A DNA stretch of 64,000 nt, from the NCBI RefSeq assembly GCF_030272615.1, contig NC_081410.1:254125533-254189532 (forward strand), given 5' to 3'. The notes beneath the pieces were generated by a model. That model was not told the origin of the DNA and did not search any database. It saw only the letters and a program-made list of their open reading frames with translations. Position 1 is the stretch's first letter. Each line of letters starts with the position of its first letter. The DNA comes from Cryptomeria japonica (taxonomy: Eukaryota; Streptophyta; Pinopsida; Cupressales; Cupressaceae). This document shows positions 1-11,649 of this stretch, piece after piece. A program made the translations under genes and the position numbers.

Positions 1-2510
1 ACAGATCAATGAGGATAAGCACAATAACTGACTCAGACATAAAATTTGCAAGCATGATCATAGGATATAAGGTAACTCAATCCAACCGATTGAATTATGT
101 TGCAAGTTCATGCATTCATGCCGCATATCAAATAATAAGAAATAATGTGAAATATGACTTATGTGAATGGATGAGGAGTGAGTTAATGTTAAACCTTAAA
201 AAGATTAAAAGAACCAAGAAAGGCAATTTAGATATGGAAACTTAATTGCCTGTTTAATGCTTTATTTCTTGAATGAGCTACCCAGTTTAGGAAAGAAGCA
301 ATGGGCTCATGACATACCGGTAGGTATGAAAATTAAAATGGCTATCACCAGTTTTGGTATTGGTAGGGATGAGAAGCTCTAGGGTTACTTAAAGCCATTT
401 CAAGAAAATATGAGGCAAAGGGAAAGAATCTCTAAGAACATTGTGGAGAAGTAATCCACTGACATATGTTTCATGGTGAAAACTGATGAAACACTCATGG
501 AAGCAGTTGAACCCAGAAAGATATGGATCATCGAGCCTGGACATGAGGTAGATGATAGTATTTTTGAGCTTTATGCAAAGATGTTGTTAGACTCCCCATT
601 GGATGGTAAAATAGAGCACTTCGGTACAATAGGAGAAAAGGCTCTTGAAGTGAAAATAGGTTTCAATAGAAAAAGGAGAGAGAAGAAAATTGATAAAATG
701 TCTGCATATGTGTAGAATGTGCTTTACAAAATAGATACTCAGCTAGGTTCCCAATATAAATAGGCAGTCAAACCGACAGAGGTTGCTACTGAAGAAGTGA
801 AGAAGCCAAAAGTTCACATTTACCCAATCATTTCCGACTCTGACCTTGAGGATAATGAGCCTCTGGCTTTCAGAAGGGTGCAAAGGAAGGATGTGGTAGA
901 ACCATCGGTAGAGCAACAGAAGGTAGAACCAAGGAGGAGACTTGTCAGAAAGGCAACTTAGCCTACTGCACCTCCACCACTGGTAAGGAAGCCTATGCAG
1001 AAGAGGAAGCCAGTCACACCAGAAACAACAAGCAAAAAGTAGAAGGGTGATGATATTAGATCTGGTAAGACAACAATGACATGTACTGAAATTATTGATG
1101 AAGTGACAAAAGATGGGATATTAAAGAATATTTTAAAATATTATGAAGTTTTTGAAGAGAGTGAGTAAAATGAGCTAGAGGAAGTTATTTTATTGTATAT
1201 AGATATCTATAAGAAGGCATTAGTTGAAATTTTGAAAGAAATAACTTTATCTCTATACAATAAAATTGAAGCTAGGAGACTTGATGTTATCGAGAGGGAT
1301 AAGGAAATCAAGGAAGTTACACTTTTGGAATAATGTGGCTCTATAAATAATGAAGAGATGAAAAGATGTATAGATACTTCTAATAGGACAACTTTTAGTT
1401 GTAAAAATTGGTAGATAAGTCATATGTTGGGTAGAGTAAATGAGGTGGTAAGTGAGACAAGTAAGGAGTGGACAAAATTTTTTCAGAAAAACCCATACTT
1501 TCTCATATCTCAGGAAGAATTTCCAAAGGCAACATCCCCTACAATTCCTGAAAAATCAAAAGGAAAGGGTATTTTAGGCACTTCTACTCCAATTTTGACA
1601 CAATGACAATTGGCTGCAACTAAAGGCACACATCCACAGCTGACAGTCATAGAGAGTGTACAGGACACTAGAAACACTATGGATAATACTCCACCAACAG
1701 TAACCAACACTGCACCAAGTGGTGAAGCCACTGGTGCAAAAGAGGTTGAGATGGACAAGGTCAAATCAACTGAGTCCATACTGGCAGGCAAAACAGATTC
1801 ATCGGCAAGAGTATTGGCAATTGACACTTCTCAGGTCGAGAAGAAATCAGTTTCTGAATTAAGTCCAACAGAACTAATGATGATGGCCACTTAGAAATTG
1901 TTAAAGGAAGGAACTGTAGACAAAGGGTTAATTAACAAATTAGTCTCTGTATTACACAGAATAATGCCTAAATTTCAGATAGAGGATGGAGCAAGTCCTT
2001 CCGGTAAGCTCAAAGATTTAATAGAACACATCAAATAACTACCAATCCTTGAGACAAATTGTAGACCACTAGGCTTTGGACAATTTCTCTACTGCAAAAA
2101 GAGCAGCTTTTGATCAGCTTATAGTAATGAGGAAGAAGAAGATAGAGGACAAACTTATCTCAACTGAGGTTTGTTTGAAACAATGCACCAATATTTATAG
2201 AGTATGTTGTAATATAGAAATTCTAACAGCTAATGTAGATGGCAGATTGAAAGAATTATTTGACAAAATGACTACTATTTCTAATTCTTTTAATGGGATA
2301 ACTACACTAACTACATCTATTGATGGACAAATTTTGTCCTTGGAGAACCAAGTTTTTGCATTTGAGAAAGAAAAAGATAAAATACTAAGGAGAGCATGAA
2401 ATTTAAGAGGACTGGTGAGTCCAAGACTTGACTCTTTGGGTGTTCACAAGAGAGAATGCATGGACATGCTAGCCAAGCCCACACTAGTAGATACTCAGGA
2501 GAAGGAATAA
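1..2510 (+). pseudogene. Large ORF of unknown function from pol-less copia-like element (broken)
   Basis: Open pieces at 9-245, 473-715, 1424-1606, 1610-1894 and 2076-2399 line up in order with the minus-strand ORF at 37949-35906 plus 18645-17692, so this is a second copy of one protein of roughly 1,000 residues. Shared landmarks are a segment reading KFASMIIGYKVTQSNRLN (about 45-98), MLGRVNEVV near 1424, GKGILGTSTPIL near 1564, and a C-terminal stretch with CTNIYRVCCNIEILT near 2185 followed by GLVSPRLDSLGVHKREC to the stop at 2508. The C-terminal third is rich in heptad-like L/I/K/E and is probably coiled coil. At least ten in-frame stops and several frame changes disable it. No enzyme motif is recognised and the function is unknown. 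Confidence 0.7.
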
Positions 2511-2810
2511 TTTTCCCACTCACTCAATGGACTTGCATCGGTATCAGACACTTTCAAATTAGGTTGGGACACATATCTTCAGTTATTGCAAAAGGCATAC
2601 CCAAAAATTCTAAAGATGACTAAGCTCGAATGACTCTGACTGTATTATTTCATTTTTTTTTCCTTCACCGGTCTTTGGCATTAATGTCAAATGGGGAGTA
2701 TGTACATTTGTGAAAAATATTAAGGAATATGTTATCAGTTGAAGTGTGTTGCTTAGGGGGAGCACACTGGCAGGGAATTCATTTTTCACATGAGTGTTGC
2801 CATCAATGCC
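2511..2810 (+). other. 3' untranslated region of element A
   Basis: No coding frame continues here. The stretch carries several purine-rich blocks (ATGGGGAGTA at 2691, TAGGGGGAGC at 2754, AAAGGGGGAG at 2811) and the phrase TTGCCATCAATGCC just before the last one. The same arrangement of repeated purine blocks precedes the 3' LTRs of the other copia-type elements in this window. Confidence 0.5.
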
Positions 2811-2821
2811 AAAGGGGGAGA
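2811..2821 (+). other. Polypurine tract of element A
   Basis: AAAGGGGGAGA directly precedes the TGTTGG start of the 3' LTR at 2823. This is the usual position for the plus-strand DNA primer of copia elements. The same block is seen reversed at 17311-17320, 50793-50803 and 56373-56382. Confidence 0.8.
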
Positions 2822-2822
2822 T

Positions 2823-3770
2823 TGTTGGCAATTGACACTCATTGGATTCATTTTGTTGTTATTTATGGCAACAAGACTTGATGGAAGTCACAAACCTGCA
2901 CTAGGAGGCATATACCGGAAGATACCGACATTGGAAGCATTCAAGGCTACACCGACACCGACATCAGTACTTCAGAAAGCTGACATAAAGAAAGATTTAT
3001 TTTAGTAAATCATTTTGTAATTATTGTCGAGGTCAACATAAAGAAAGATTTATTTTAGTAAATCATTTTATAATTATTGTCGAGGCTGACATTGAATATT
3101 CTTTGTAAATGCATTGTAAGCTGACATAAGGCATATCATATGTAATAGGTATATAAGTTAGTTTGCTAGGTCAATTAAACATATGGAGAGATGGTATATA
3201 GATAGACATATAGCATAACTATCAGATGTGAAATATATGTATGGAGATCATTTTTGTATGCGAGCATTGTGTCATGCAATGATCTATAGATAGATAGGAA
3301 AGCACTCTTGGAGGAGAAGTAATACCGGTAATAGTACAAGACTGTGAACCGATACAGAGTAGAACTAGAACCAGAACTATATCTGACATAGCAGATGCAT
3401 TCTTGAGTTCATTTTTAGTAATTTACTTTGGCAGAAAGCTTATAGTTAGTGAGGCTCTTTAGTGATGAGTAGTATGCTATAGGCAGTATGCCTTCTTGCA
3501 AGTTCAGGCCCCTGTTTATGTAATATCTTTTCATATGGCCAGTGAAGTGATATTGTGGGTCATAAATCCCACTGTGGTTTTTCCTCATTGAGGTTTTCCA
3601 CGTATAAATTCTATGTGTTATGGTGTTCATTTATGTAGATGATTTATTTGCTTCTTGTTATATGCTTATTTGTTTACTGGTACACACATGCATGGTTTAG
3701 AAAGTTAAATATTGTTGATTCTGATAGAACACTGATTCACCCCCCCTCTTAGTGTTCTCAAATCCCAACA
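2823..3770 (+). repeat. 3' LTR of element A (948 bp)
   Basis: Begins TGTTGGCAATTGACACTC after the polypurine tract and ends AAATCCCAACA, giving the copia-type inverted tips TGTTGG...CCAACA. Near its 3' end it carries the block CACTGATTCACCCCCCCTC that is shared (reversed) by the LTRs at 4046, 16398 and 39610. A 45-bp stretch (TAAAGAAAGATTTATTTTAG and surroundings) is tandemly repeated at about 2987-3080, inside the LTR. Confidence 0.85.
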
Positions 3771-3773
3771 CTT

Positions 3774-4004
3774 CTAATTATTTTCTTCATCATCCTGATT
3801 TTGTAATTGATTACAAAGTTCTTTCATTTTGGCTTGCATGGATGACAACCTCTCTTGAAAAGTAAATATGAATTCCTTCACAGATCTTAGCTCATCTTGC
3901 GGCTTCATGTTCCTCAATCTTTCAACATCATAGTCTTCATGAGCTACTTGAAGTTCCTTCCTCAAACCCATCTCCATAGATTCCAGATACATGATCTTCC
4001 TCAA
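3774..4004 (-). pseudogene. Gag-like coiled-coil N-terminal fragment (element B)
   Basis: A 76-codon minus-strand frame with EDYDVERLRNMKPQDELRSV and a following heptad-rich run. It closely matches the N-terminal part of the gag-like frame at 39592-39023 (EDYDAERLKNLKLQDELNSV). It begins immediately downstream of the primer-binding site and is cut by the insertion of element A. A CCHC knuckle would be expected further along but is off the window. Nothing here suggests it is more than a gag remnant. Confidence 0.6.
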
Positions 4005-4030
4005 GCTATTAGACTTATGCTAAGGGACCA

Positions 4031-4045
4031 GGCTCTGGTACTAAT
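4031..4045 (-). other. Primer-binding site, initiator tRNA-Met type (element B)
   Basis: On the minus strand the bases after the LTR read ATTAGTACCAGAGCC, close to the TGGTATCAGAGC complement of plant initiator tRNA-Met used by copia elements. There are substitutions in the TGG and in the central T. Confidence 0.7.
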
Positions 4046-5224
4046 TGTTGGAATCCAAGAACACTGAGAGGGGGGGGTGAATCAATGTTCTCCCAGAATA
4101 ATAAATTTTAACCTTATTAGCACAACAACTTAGGAACTAGTATGCATAAAAGTAGATAACAATAAGTAATAATGCAACCACCAATATGAACACCATAACA
4201 CAGAGATTTATACATGGAAAAAATCAATGAGGAAAAAATATGGTGGGATTGGAGACCCACAATATCTATCCACTGATCAGATGAATAAATATTACATATA
4301 AGGGGCATGCACATGCAGGAAGGCCAACAGCCTAGAGTGCATTTCTCATCACAAAAGGAGCCTCACTGACTACAAGAAATATTTGGACTACAGCCTGGAA
4401 AGAAGAGTGAATTGCAAGAATAACATCTCCTATGCTTGAGTATAGTTTCGGTTAAGCTCAATACCAAAGGTCTTAAACCTCTCACTCAAATCCAATTCAG
4501 TCACCTATGATCGACCAAAACCTATGAATATGATTACAAATTTATTCGCACACAGATAATCCCATAACCCACGATCGATGATAAACAAAGCGATCTTACA
4601 TCATATTTATACCAAACCGGGACCTAAACAATTAGGTTGGCCACCTAAAAGATAATACAATAAATCCATTACATAAACCCACAAACCAATGATAACCCAA
4701 GTCGGCCTGAGACTGAAACAAAATTAACCAAACAATAAATCCAACCACTAATGCAATGGGAGCATCCATTAACATGTTACATAAACTGGTCCATAACCTA
4801 ACATAATAGCACCAGACCTAAAATAGGTCACCATAAGCCAGATGCAACACCGCTGATCAATTGGAACATGAACATGATAACCATTAGCATCTTGAGAAAC
4901 TTCTGGAAGTCGCACCAACACCACTTATCGAATCCATCAAAAGATCTTCAAGAAAGCTCTATCGGTAAAACCCTTACTAGTAACCAAAAGGCTTACTAGA
5001 ACATATGATAGCTTCCGGATCACCAAATCTCGAACCAACTAGTGACATGTACATGAATGACCGAACCAAACCAATTCCACCAAACTGAACATACCAGAGA
5101 ATATTGGAGGTAGTCTCTAGATCAACATCACAATCCAAACACTCTACCAGAACCCCGTAGACAACCAAACAAGCTAGTGTTGACATCAATGCAACACATA
5201 ATCAATTCCTCCAAATTGCCAACA
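4046..5224 (-). repeat. 5' LTR of element B (1179 bp)
   Basis: Plus-strand ends are TGTTGG at 4046 and GCCAACA at 5224. Read on the minus strand it starts TGTTGGCAATTTGGAGG and ends TTGGATTCCAACA, followed by the primer-binding site. The poly-C/GAATCA block next to the 4046 end matches the LTRs of the other copia-like elements. Bases 5225-5229 (TTTTG) are the outer flank; the partner flank is off the window. Confidence 0.75.
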
Positions 5225-5409
5225 TTTTGTCACAGTTGAAATAATTACAATTTTTTTTAGTATCACGACCTTGATGATCGTCAAATTTGTGATAGGCATC
5301 TGCAAAATCCAAAAAAATATTATTCCCATTGGCAGAAAACAATTTGTTCCTGCAAAAATATTTAAAACGATATGTGGGGGGGCGCCTTTTAAAAAGTGAA
5401 TGAGAAAAT

Positions 5410-5413
<4 letters not shown>

Positions 5414-5455
<42 letters not shown>
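5414..5455. repeat. (AT)n microsatellite
   Basis: An uninterrupted run of about 21 AT units. It sits between element B and the 383-bp tandem duplication. Confidence 0.95.
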
Positions 5456-5457
<2 letters not shown>

Positions 5458-5505
5458 CCCGTGGGAGGGATTGTACCTGCACCCCACGGTCCCCTTGCAC
5501 AGATC

Positions 5506-6271
5506 TATGACACTAACAAGGGTTGAAACTGTAAGTACTTGCGAGTACAGGCAGGGTTAGGCCCTACCAGCCCCGACAATCCCACAGTCGTTGGCTGGGG
5601 CTCCCACCATGACCCCGCCCAATGGGCACAAAAAAAGGTTTTTTAAAAAAAAACCTGCCATAATAAAAATTTGAACTGCCTTTTAAAATCTGCCACAAAT
5701 GATTATTGGATAGTTTTAATTAAAATTTTTGTTTTGAAAATATTAAACCAAAAACCACAAATTATTTCCATATAAGAAAATTGGCTGATTTTATTCAACA
5801 GAGCATAACTTTCACCCGAAGAGTCTGTTTTTCAACTTCTTATACTCATTGGAGAGGTGATTCTGAGAAATACCATTTGGTATAGGTTTATGACACTAAC
5901 AAGGGTTGAAATTGTCAGTACTTGCGAGTACAGGCAGGGTCAGGCCCTACCAGCCCCGACAATCCCACAGTCGTTGGCTGGGGCTCCCACCATGACCCCA
6001 CCCAATGGGCACAAAAAAAGGTTTTTTAAAAAAAAACCTGCCATAATAAAAATTTGAACTGCCTTTTAAAATCTGTCACAAATGATTATTGGACAGTTTT
6101 AATTAAAATTTTGGTTTTGAAAATATTAAACCAAAAACCACAAATTATTTCCATATAAGAAAATTGGCTGATTTTATTCAACAGAGCATAACTTTCACCC
6201 GAAGAGTCTGTTTTTCAACTTCTTATACTTGTTGGAGAGGTGATTTTGAGAAATACCATTTGGTATAGGTT
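5506..6271. repeat. Tandem duplication, two 383-bp units
   Basis: Unit 1 (5506-5888) and unit 2 (5889-6271) both start TATGACACTAACAAGGGTTG and end with GGTATAGGTTT, and differ at only a handful of positions. Each holds a GC-rich block (about 5540-5615 and 5925-6000) and an A/T block containing a GGTTTTTT/AAAAAACC inverted repeat. No coding potential is seen. The source element is not recognised. Confidence 0.9.
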
Positions 6272-6740
6272 TGGTTCAGTGATTTTATTGTTTTGACATG
6301 TTTTGGGAGCCTAGAAACCTGATATTCTCCTTGATGTAGTTTTGGTCATATCTTTGGCACACAAAATTGGTTTTTCAATTTCGAATAGGCGTTGGAGAGG
6401 GTGTTCAATGTACTTCAGTTTGGTGTTGTTATTGTATCAATTTGATGAGTATAGAGAGGTTTACATTTTGTTCTTGGTTTGAGAACATCATTGGACTCGG
6501 TTTGAGACTTGGAGTTTTATGTGGGTGACAATTGGATGCAGGTAATGATTATGGTGTCATGGGTATGTAGGTACATGTTTTGCATTGACACGACATAATC
6601 ATGATTGTGGTGATTTGGTTAATATTAGGAGGTTGTTATTAGCTCCTTGATGCATATTTGGTTCCTTTGACTATGGTACTAGTTTGTGGACCAGTGATAA
6701 CATTAAGACCCTCCCCCCCTCAGGAATAGTAGCAAAATAT
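6272..6740. other. Unclassified non-coding stretch
   Basis: AT-rich sequence without an open frame of note and without repeats that I can see. It is bounded by the 383-bp duplication and by short tandem repeats. Confidence 0.4.
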
Positions 6741-7056
6741 TGGCGATTTTTTCGATACCCATAGAAATCAAATATAGCGATTATTGGCAATTTTTTTCCG
6801 TACCCGTGGAAATCAAATATAATTATTATTGGCAAATTGTTTGCAATCGCCCAAAATTAGGGGAAAATTGTTGGTGAAGCATTTTTTCCCATGTGTTAGA
6901 GAAATGTATTAGTGCTGGCGATTTTGCCTTGTAATGCAATAAATGTAATAAATATATTGGCAAATTTAAATAATGTTTTAATGTGAAAGGTTGTTTTTAC
7001 TGGCGAATTCAGACATGTTTTAATGCAAAAGGTTGTTTTTACTGGCGATTTACACT
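6741..7056. repeat. Two short tandem duplications with TGGCGA motifs
   Basis: A 44-bp unit is repeated at 6741-6784 and 6785-6828 (each with ATACCC or GTACCC, then GAAATCAAATATA). A 42-bp unit is repeated at 6973-7014 and 7015-7056 (each with GGTTGTTTTTACTGGCGA). TGGCGA or TGGCAA recurs throughout the block. Function unknown. Confidence 0.75.
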
Positions 7057-7139
7057 ACGACACAAAACCAATGCATGTCATTTAGTGGTGATATTTTTTT
7101 ATTTATAAATGAGTATTTAATTATTGATATCAATAAAGT

Positions 7140-8077
7140 TTACATAATTATCATAGTTTCAACCAAAATTGGGGCCTCCAAAAATTCCCATGGTCCTATA
7201 CCACAAAACCACCCATACACAACACGTAGAGCCAAGCCTTTCTCTACAACATAACTAGACCCCATCCCACTAATCCATTTCCCCATTACATGTGCCAATC
7301 CTAAATATAGAGGTCTACATGGAAAAATGTAGAGAAAAACCTCCCATGCCCAAGACAAAAGGGGAGACCAAAGAAGTTACATCACCATGGTCGACCACCT
7401 TTGCCAAAAAGTCGCCACCACGCGACACACCTCACTTGGAAACACCACTGCTGCCCTTAATCTGCCACTCCACCATCCTTTGTAGCCAAAAGAAAAAATA
7501 TTACATTGCATTATTTTACATTATACCACCTTTTTGCTTCCGTTTGGATGGCCTCATCCATGTTTAGCCTTTTTTTTCAGAGGTAATCCTTGATGGAACT
7601 GAGGCCTTCACTCACAACTGCCCTGCACACTTCTGAATTTTCATGCACACTGCAAAGAATAAAAGGATGAATAGATCTAGAGGGGTCCCCTTGGCCTTCA
7701 CTAATTTAGAACCAATCCTCATCATGAGCCAACAAACCCATCCCCATTCACGCCCTAACCAGGATATCTTCCAGACCACCTCTCCATTCTTCATGAACAC
7801 AAGAAGTGACGACCCACCTCACCTCTGACACCATGCCTAATTCTAGACACCATGCTAACAAGAGTGATGAAATTTCCAAATTTAATTTGTAACGACCCTC
7901 CACTACAAAATAGTCATGACCCAGGATGATTGAAACATTGTGGATGAAGTCATCATCTTTAAAGAAGAAAATGTTTTTTAGTCTATCGTGACTAACCTTC
8001 CCCCAAAATAGATCCATTTGTACAGAACTGTGAAGGGAGAAGTTGGCCAACATTTTTCTTACAACAACAATCACCAT
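7140..8077 (-). pseudogene. Possible degenerate coding remnant, unrecognised
   Basis: The minus strand has an open piece at 8077-7748 (109 codons) with hydrophobic and acidic residues in a protein-like mix, followed by shorter pieces in neighbouring frames down to about 7140, including an MSWAWEVFLY stretch near 7358. Stops are frequent after 7748. I recognise no family and no neighbouring gene supports it. It could be chance open frame in low-complexity DNA. Confidence 0.2.
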
Positions 8078-8403
8078 TGTAACTATCTATTTTTACTTGA
8101 TTTGGCAATTGAAATCCAAAAGGTTTTATAGCCAACAAGATAACAACAATTAAGTTAGCACATGAGTAATATAAAGCCAAATATTTTCTATTTATTAAAT
8201 TATGACATATGAGTAAGTGGTATTAATTTTGAAACCTTAAGCCAACTGACAACAATGTTACACGAATCATATGGGAATCAAATTAGTCTATGTGACTATA
8301 ATTTTATTTGATATGTTTGCTTTATTCTTTGCTATGTGACACATTGTTCCCAATTCGCACTTTCGCAATATTATAGTTGTGCCGACTGTTTATTTGATTT
8401 TAC
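8078..8403. other. Unclassified AT-rich stretch
   Basis: No open frame, repeat or signal that I can support. Confidence 0.4.
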
Positions 8404-8850
8404 TAATGCAGATATAGATCAACAATATTAGCTAATGCGTTAATATTGTTAAACTAATGTTTTATACCCTTAGGCTCCTAGCCAGTGAGCGATGTCCCCT
8501 ATGTATGTAACTTAACCCTTGGATTTTGCACATGCATGAAGTGGCTTTTAATTTTTTGGTATGAATGTTTGAAGAAACCATATCCATTCTCAAAATCACC
8601 AGAATTGAGACATATGTTAGTGATAATGCAGATATAGATAAAAAATATTAGCTAATTCATTTATATCAGCTTATGCGTTAATATTGTTATACTAATGTTT
8701 TATACCCTTAGGCTCCTAGCCACGAGCGATGTCCCCTATGCATGTAACTTAACCCTTGGATTTTGCACGTGCGTGAAGTGGCTTTTAATTTTTTGGTGTG
8801 AATTTTGAAGAAACCATATTCATTCTCAAAAGCATTGGAATTGAGGCGTG
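8404..8850. repeat. Tandem duplication, about 220-bp units
   Basis: Both units start TAATGCAGATATAGAT (8404 and 8624) and share TTTATACCCTTAGGCTCCTA, GCGATGTCCCCTATG and AGTGGCTTTTAATTTTTTGG in the same order. They differ by scattered substitutions and small indels, including a short insertion early in unit 2. Non-coding. Confidence 0.85.
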
Positions 8851-9280
8851 TTAGTGTTATTTTTTAATTTCCTAATGCATGAATATTGTCATACTTATCT
8901 TTTATACCAAGCAGTTCATGGATTTGCAAAATAAGCTAATGCATTAATATTGTTAATATTAAGATTATGTTGGTACTCAAATCAACAGGTCATAGACCTT
9001 ATGTTGTTGATCTACGATCATCCAATGGTCATTAAGTTGATTGATTAATTAATTACAAACTTATAGTTAACTAGCACTTGCAGCTCATTGTATGGATAGC
9101 TGAAAGAAAATTAAAGATAAAATTTAATGTAGTTTAATATTACAAGTGAATAAATTAATCTAGTATTTAAATCCAAGTAATGAATAAAGTGAAAATCAAA
9201 AAGTTCCTCATTCGCACTTATAGAGGTGGAATTAATATCGAATCATGCAAATTGATTGTAGAATAAAGCTCAGACAACAC
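8851..9280. other. Unclassified AT-rich stretch
   Basis: The phrase CTAATGCATTAATATTGTTA recurs as a degraded echo of the upstream duplication near 8870-8960. Nothing else is supported. Confidence 0.4.
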
Positions 9281-9580
9281 ATTGATGGAAGAGCATGGGG
9301 ATTAGAATTTGAAGAGGATGTAGACAAGGTGAAGAGGGCCTTGCAAACTTTAATTTATGCACAATACCTAGGAGGGATGGATTCAATTTGGTAGTGGGTT
9401 GTTCCAAGAGTGGGTTTCATCATTTCTGAAGGGTCAGTGGAGCCTCCAGACCCACTACCCTTTGTTCATTGGCAAGATGATGAGTTGAAGGTGAGATGCA
9501 GAGAACTCACAAGAAGAGGATGGGAGGTGGGTATTAGGGTTTGTTTCAGAGTTGGATTTGGTGGTGGTGGGTATAGATAG
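9281..9580 (+). pseudogene. Possible coding remnant, 100 codons with one stop
   Basis: The frame starting ATTGATGGAAGAGCATGG stays open for 300 bases apart from one TAG at about 9392 that looks like a mutated TGG. Its translation is protein-like (for example RALQTLIYAQYLGGMDSIW and PLPFVHWQDDELKVRC). It ends at TAG 9578-9580 after a glycine-rich tail. I do not recognise the family. It could be an exon remnant or a retroelement fragment. Confidence 0.25.
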
Positions 9581-9989
9581 ATGGATTGGATGGAGGTTAT
9601 TTGATGACTCCAATCTTTTTGTAATTTTTTTGAAGCTTTAAATGGTGCAGGAGCACCTAGGACTTAGGCTATTTAGTTTTCTCAATTTTGGCTTGTATTT
9701 ACCCTATCTAAGTTAGTTAGTGAATAAGGACTCTAGAAGGGTCTAAGAGTTAGTGTTTAGAGTCAATGTAGGCCTAGGTTGAGTTCATTCTTCTTAGGTT
9801 TGCATTTTGTGCCTAAATAGTGGTTTGAGTAGGTAGTTGACCTTCTTGATGGTCAAAAGTGTCAAAACTTGGTATAGGAATTAGGGAGGGTTAAGTTAGT
9901 CTTAAAAATGTTTAAAAATTCATGAGTGATGACTTAGAGTAGGCCTCATAGGTTGAGAAGACCAAAAAGTGCAAAAGTGCAAAGTTGCA
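9581..9989. other. Unclassified non-coding stretch
   Basis: No supported feature. Purine-rich phrases (AGTGCAAAAGTGCAAAG near 9968) lead into the palindromes at 9990-10034. Confidence 0.4.
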
Positions 9990-10034
9990 AAAAGTTATCA
10001 TGACAACTTTCAAAAGTTGTCATGACAACTTTTG
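9990..10034. repeat. Two adjacent palindromes, one a perfect 24-mer
   Basis: 10011-10034 is CAAAAGTTGTCA followed at once by its exact reverse complement. The neighbouring 9990-10010 is a near copy with one A/G mismatch (GTTATCATGACAAC). Together they form a tandem pair of self-complementary units centred on TCATGA. Confidence 0.9.
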
Positions 10035-11649
10035 TCCTGAATTGGTTAGCGATGGAGTTAGGGATTGTCCAATGCCCTAAAAAGACTCCACACATGGGAA
10101 ACACTATAAGAACCCTCTCTTACATGGTTACCAAGGTTGGAGAATGTATTTTGTAAGTTCAACAATTTCAAACTACTCATTTTCAGACTAGTTGGCAACA
10201 TTTTGGCTTGATTTTACTCATTTTGTAATTGAAAATGGATTGAATCCATTGATCCAGAAATGGATTGAGTTTCTCTAGTGTGTTATAGTATTGTTGGTTC
10301 CATTTCAAGGTTTGTAGATAGTTTACTTTGGTGTTTTTTTGCTTTGGTTTGTAAACAACCAATTTTGGCATGTATATAGCAGTTTATGTAAAATGGTTGC
10401 CCCATGAATTCCACATGTGTTTCCATCACAAATTGTTGGGAAATGAAGGGAAACCAATTGCACAATGTACATATGCAGGGACAAGTGTTGGAGTTGATTT
10501 TCAATGTGATTATCACCTTGTTCTAGGCGAGTCCAGGAGCAACTCGGCTAGAGGAAATAAGGTGAAATTGAAGTGCTAAGTGTAGGGGTGTATGCCAAAC
10601 CACCATCTAAGATTTTGGAGGGGTCCATGAAGTTGGGATAGAGTTTCCATTGCAAGGAGAAGCCTTGAAAAAGTCATTTGATGCCCAAACCCCAACTTGA
10701 CCAATCACTGCCGACTAGAAGGCCTAGAAACCCTCCAAAACCCTCATTTTGGGGTTAGCATATGTACGGTGAAACAAGAAGCCAAAACCACAAAAATACC
10801 TTGAGGTTAGGTTAATAATTGAATAAAAAACAAACTTTCTAGGGGGTCTTTTGGACCATTTTCCTCCAAGCCCTAGAAAACCTGTTTTAGGAGGCCTAAT
10901 AGGGCTAATTCCTTGTAGCCCTTTTCTAGGCAAAATATTGAAATTGGTAAGAAAGCTAATGGTTGCAAACCTCAAATGGACCAAAAAGGAATTCAAAACA
11001 TGTTAAGAGACACCTCCACACCTCTGCATCAATTCACAATAGTAGGAGGTCAATTTGACAAGTTGAAGCCAAGAAGCCATAATTGAGCACTTGGGAAGCA
11101 TTGTAACTTGGTAGGGTTCCTAGCTAAAACACTTAAAGCAAACACCTTGGAATGGTTAAGAAGAAAGCCCTAGAAGAGACTAAGAAGGAATTGGAGGTCT
11201 AGAGAGCAACTAGGCTTGGTGAGTTGGTGGAATTGAGCAACACCAACTAGGTGAAGTGTTGAGCAAGCTAGGTGAACCCCATCATTAAATCAAGAAAATA
11301 TCATATTACCTACTGGTATGTCTAGAAAAGTGACAATATAATAAACCCTAATAGTAAATAGTTGTGCAAGGCCAACACCCATTATAATATATTTTGGTTC
11401 CCCCAAAATAATGAAAGATTCACCAAAATAAATCATTTGAACAATTGGTTTTGATAAGTGAATAGCCAAGTAGGGCCAGCACCCATTATATTAAGATTTT
11501 AAAAAAAGATACAACAATTTTGGCTTGTAGCCAAAAATACATTCTCGATAGCATTTCCAATGATCACCCATAACAACCCATAACCCACAATACAAAATTC
11601 AAGCATAAAAATAGAATGAAGAAACTGTATCATACTTTAGGACTAGGAG
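10035..11649. other. Unclassified 1.6-kb stretch
   Basis: Short open frames on both strands (10183-10579, 10724-10996) show no recognisable domain and no support from a partner frame. Direct phrases such as AGCACCCATTATA and CAACACCCATTATAATAT near 11380-11490 hint at an old duplication. No RNA gene seen. Confidence 0.35.

Larger units (their letters stand above)
1..3770 (+). mobile_element. Pol-less copia-like LTR element, 3' part (element A)
   Basis: The window opens inside this element. It holds a broken ORF of unknown function (1-2510), a 3' untranslated region, a polypurine tract (2811-2821) and a 3' LTR (2823-3770). No reverse transcriptase, integrase or RNase H lies between the ORF and the LTR, so this copy is non-autonomous by structure. 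The same ORF and LTR family recur in opposite orientation at 16398-40234, which shows the full layout. The element ends inside the gag-like frame of a minus-strand relative that resumes at 3774, so it inserted there. The left flank is outside the window, so its target duplication cannot be checked. Confidence 0.8.
3771..5224 (-). mobile_element. Copia-like LTR element, 5' end, interrupted by element A (element B)
   Basis: On the minus strand this is a 5' LTR (5224 to 4046), a tRNA-Met primer-binding site (4031-4045) and the start of a gag-like coiled-coil frame (4004 to 3774). The frame stops abruptly at 3771, exactly where the TGTTGG...CCAACA LTR of plus-strand element A ends. The rest of B should lie beyond the left edge of the window. 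It belongs to the same broad family as the element at 16398-40234. Confidence 0.75.
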
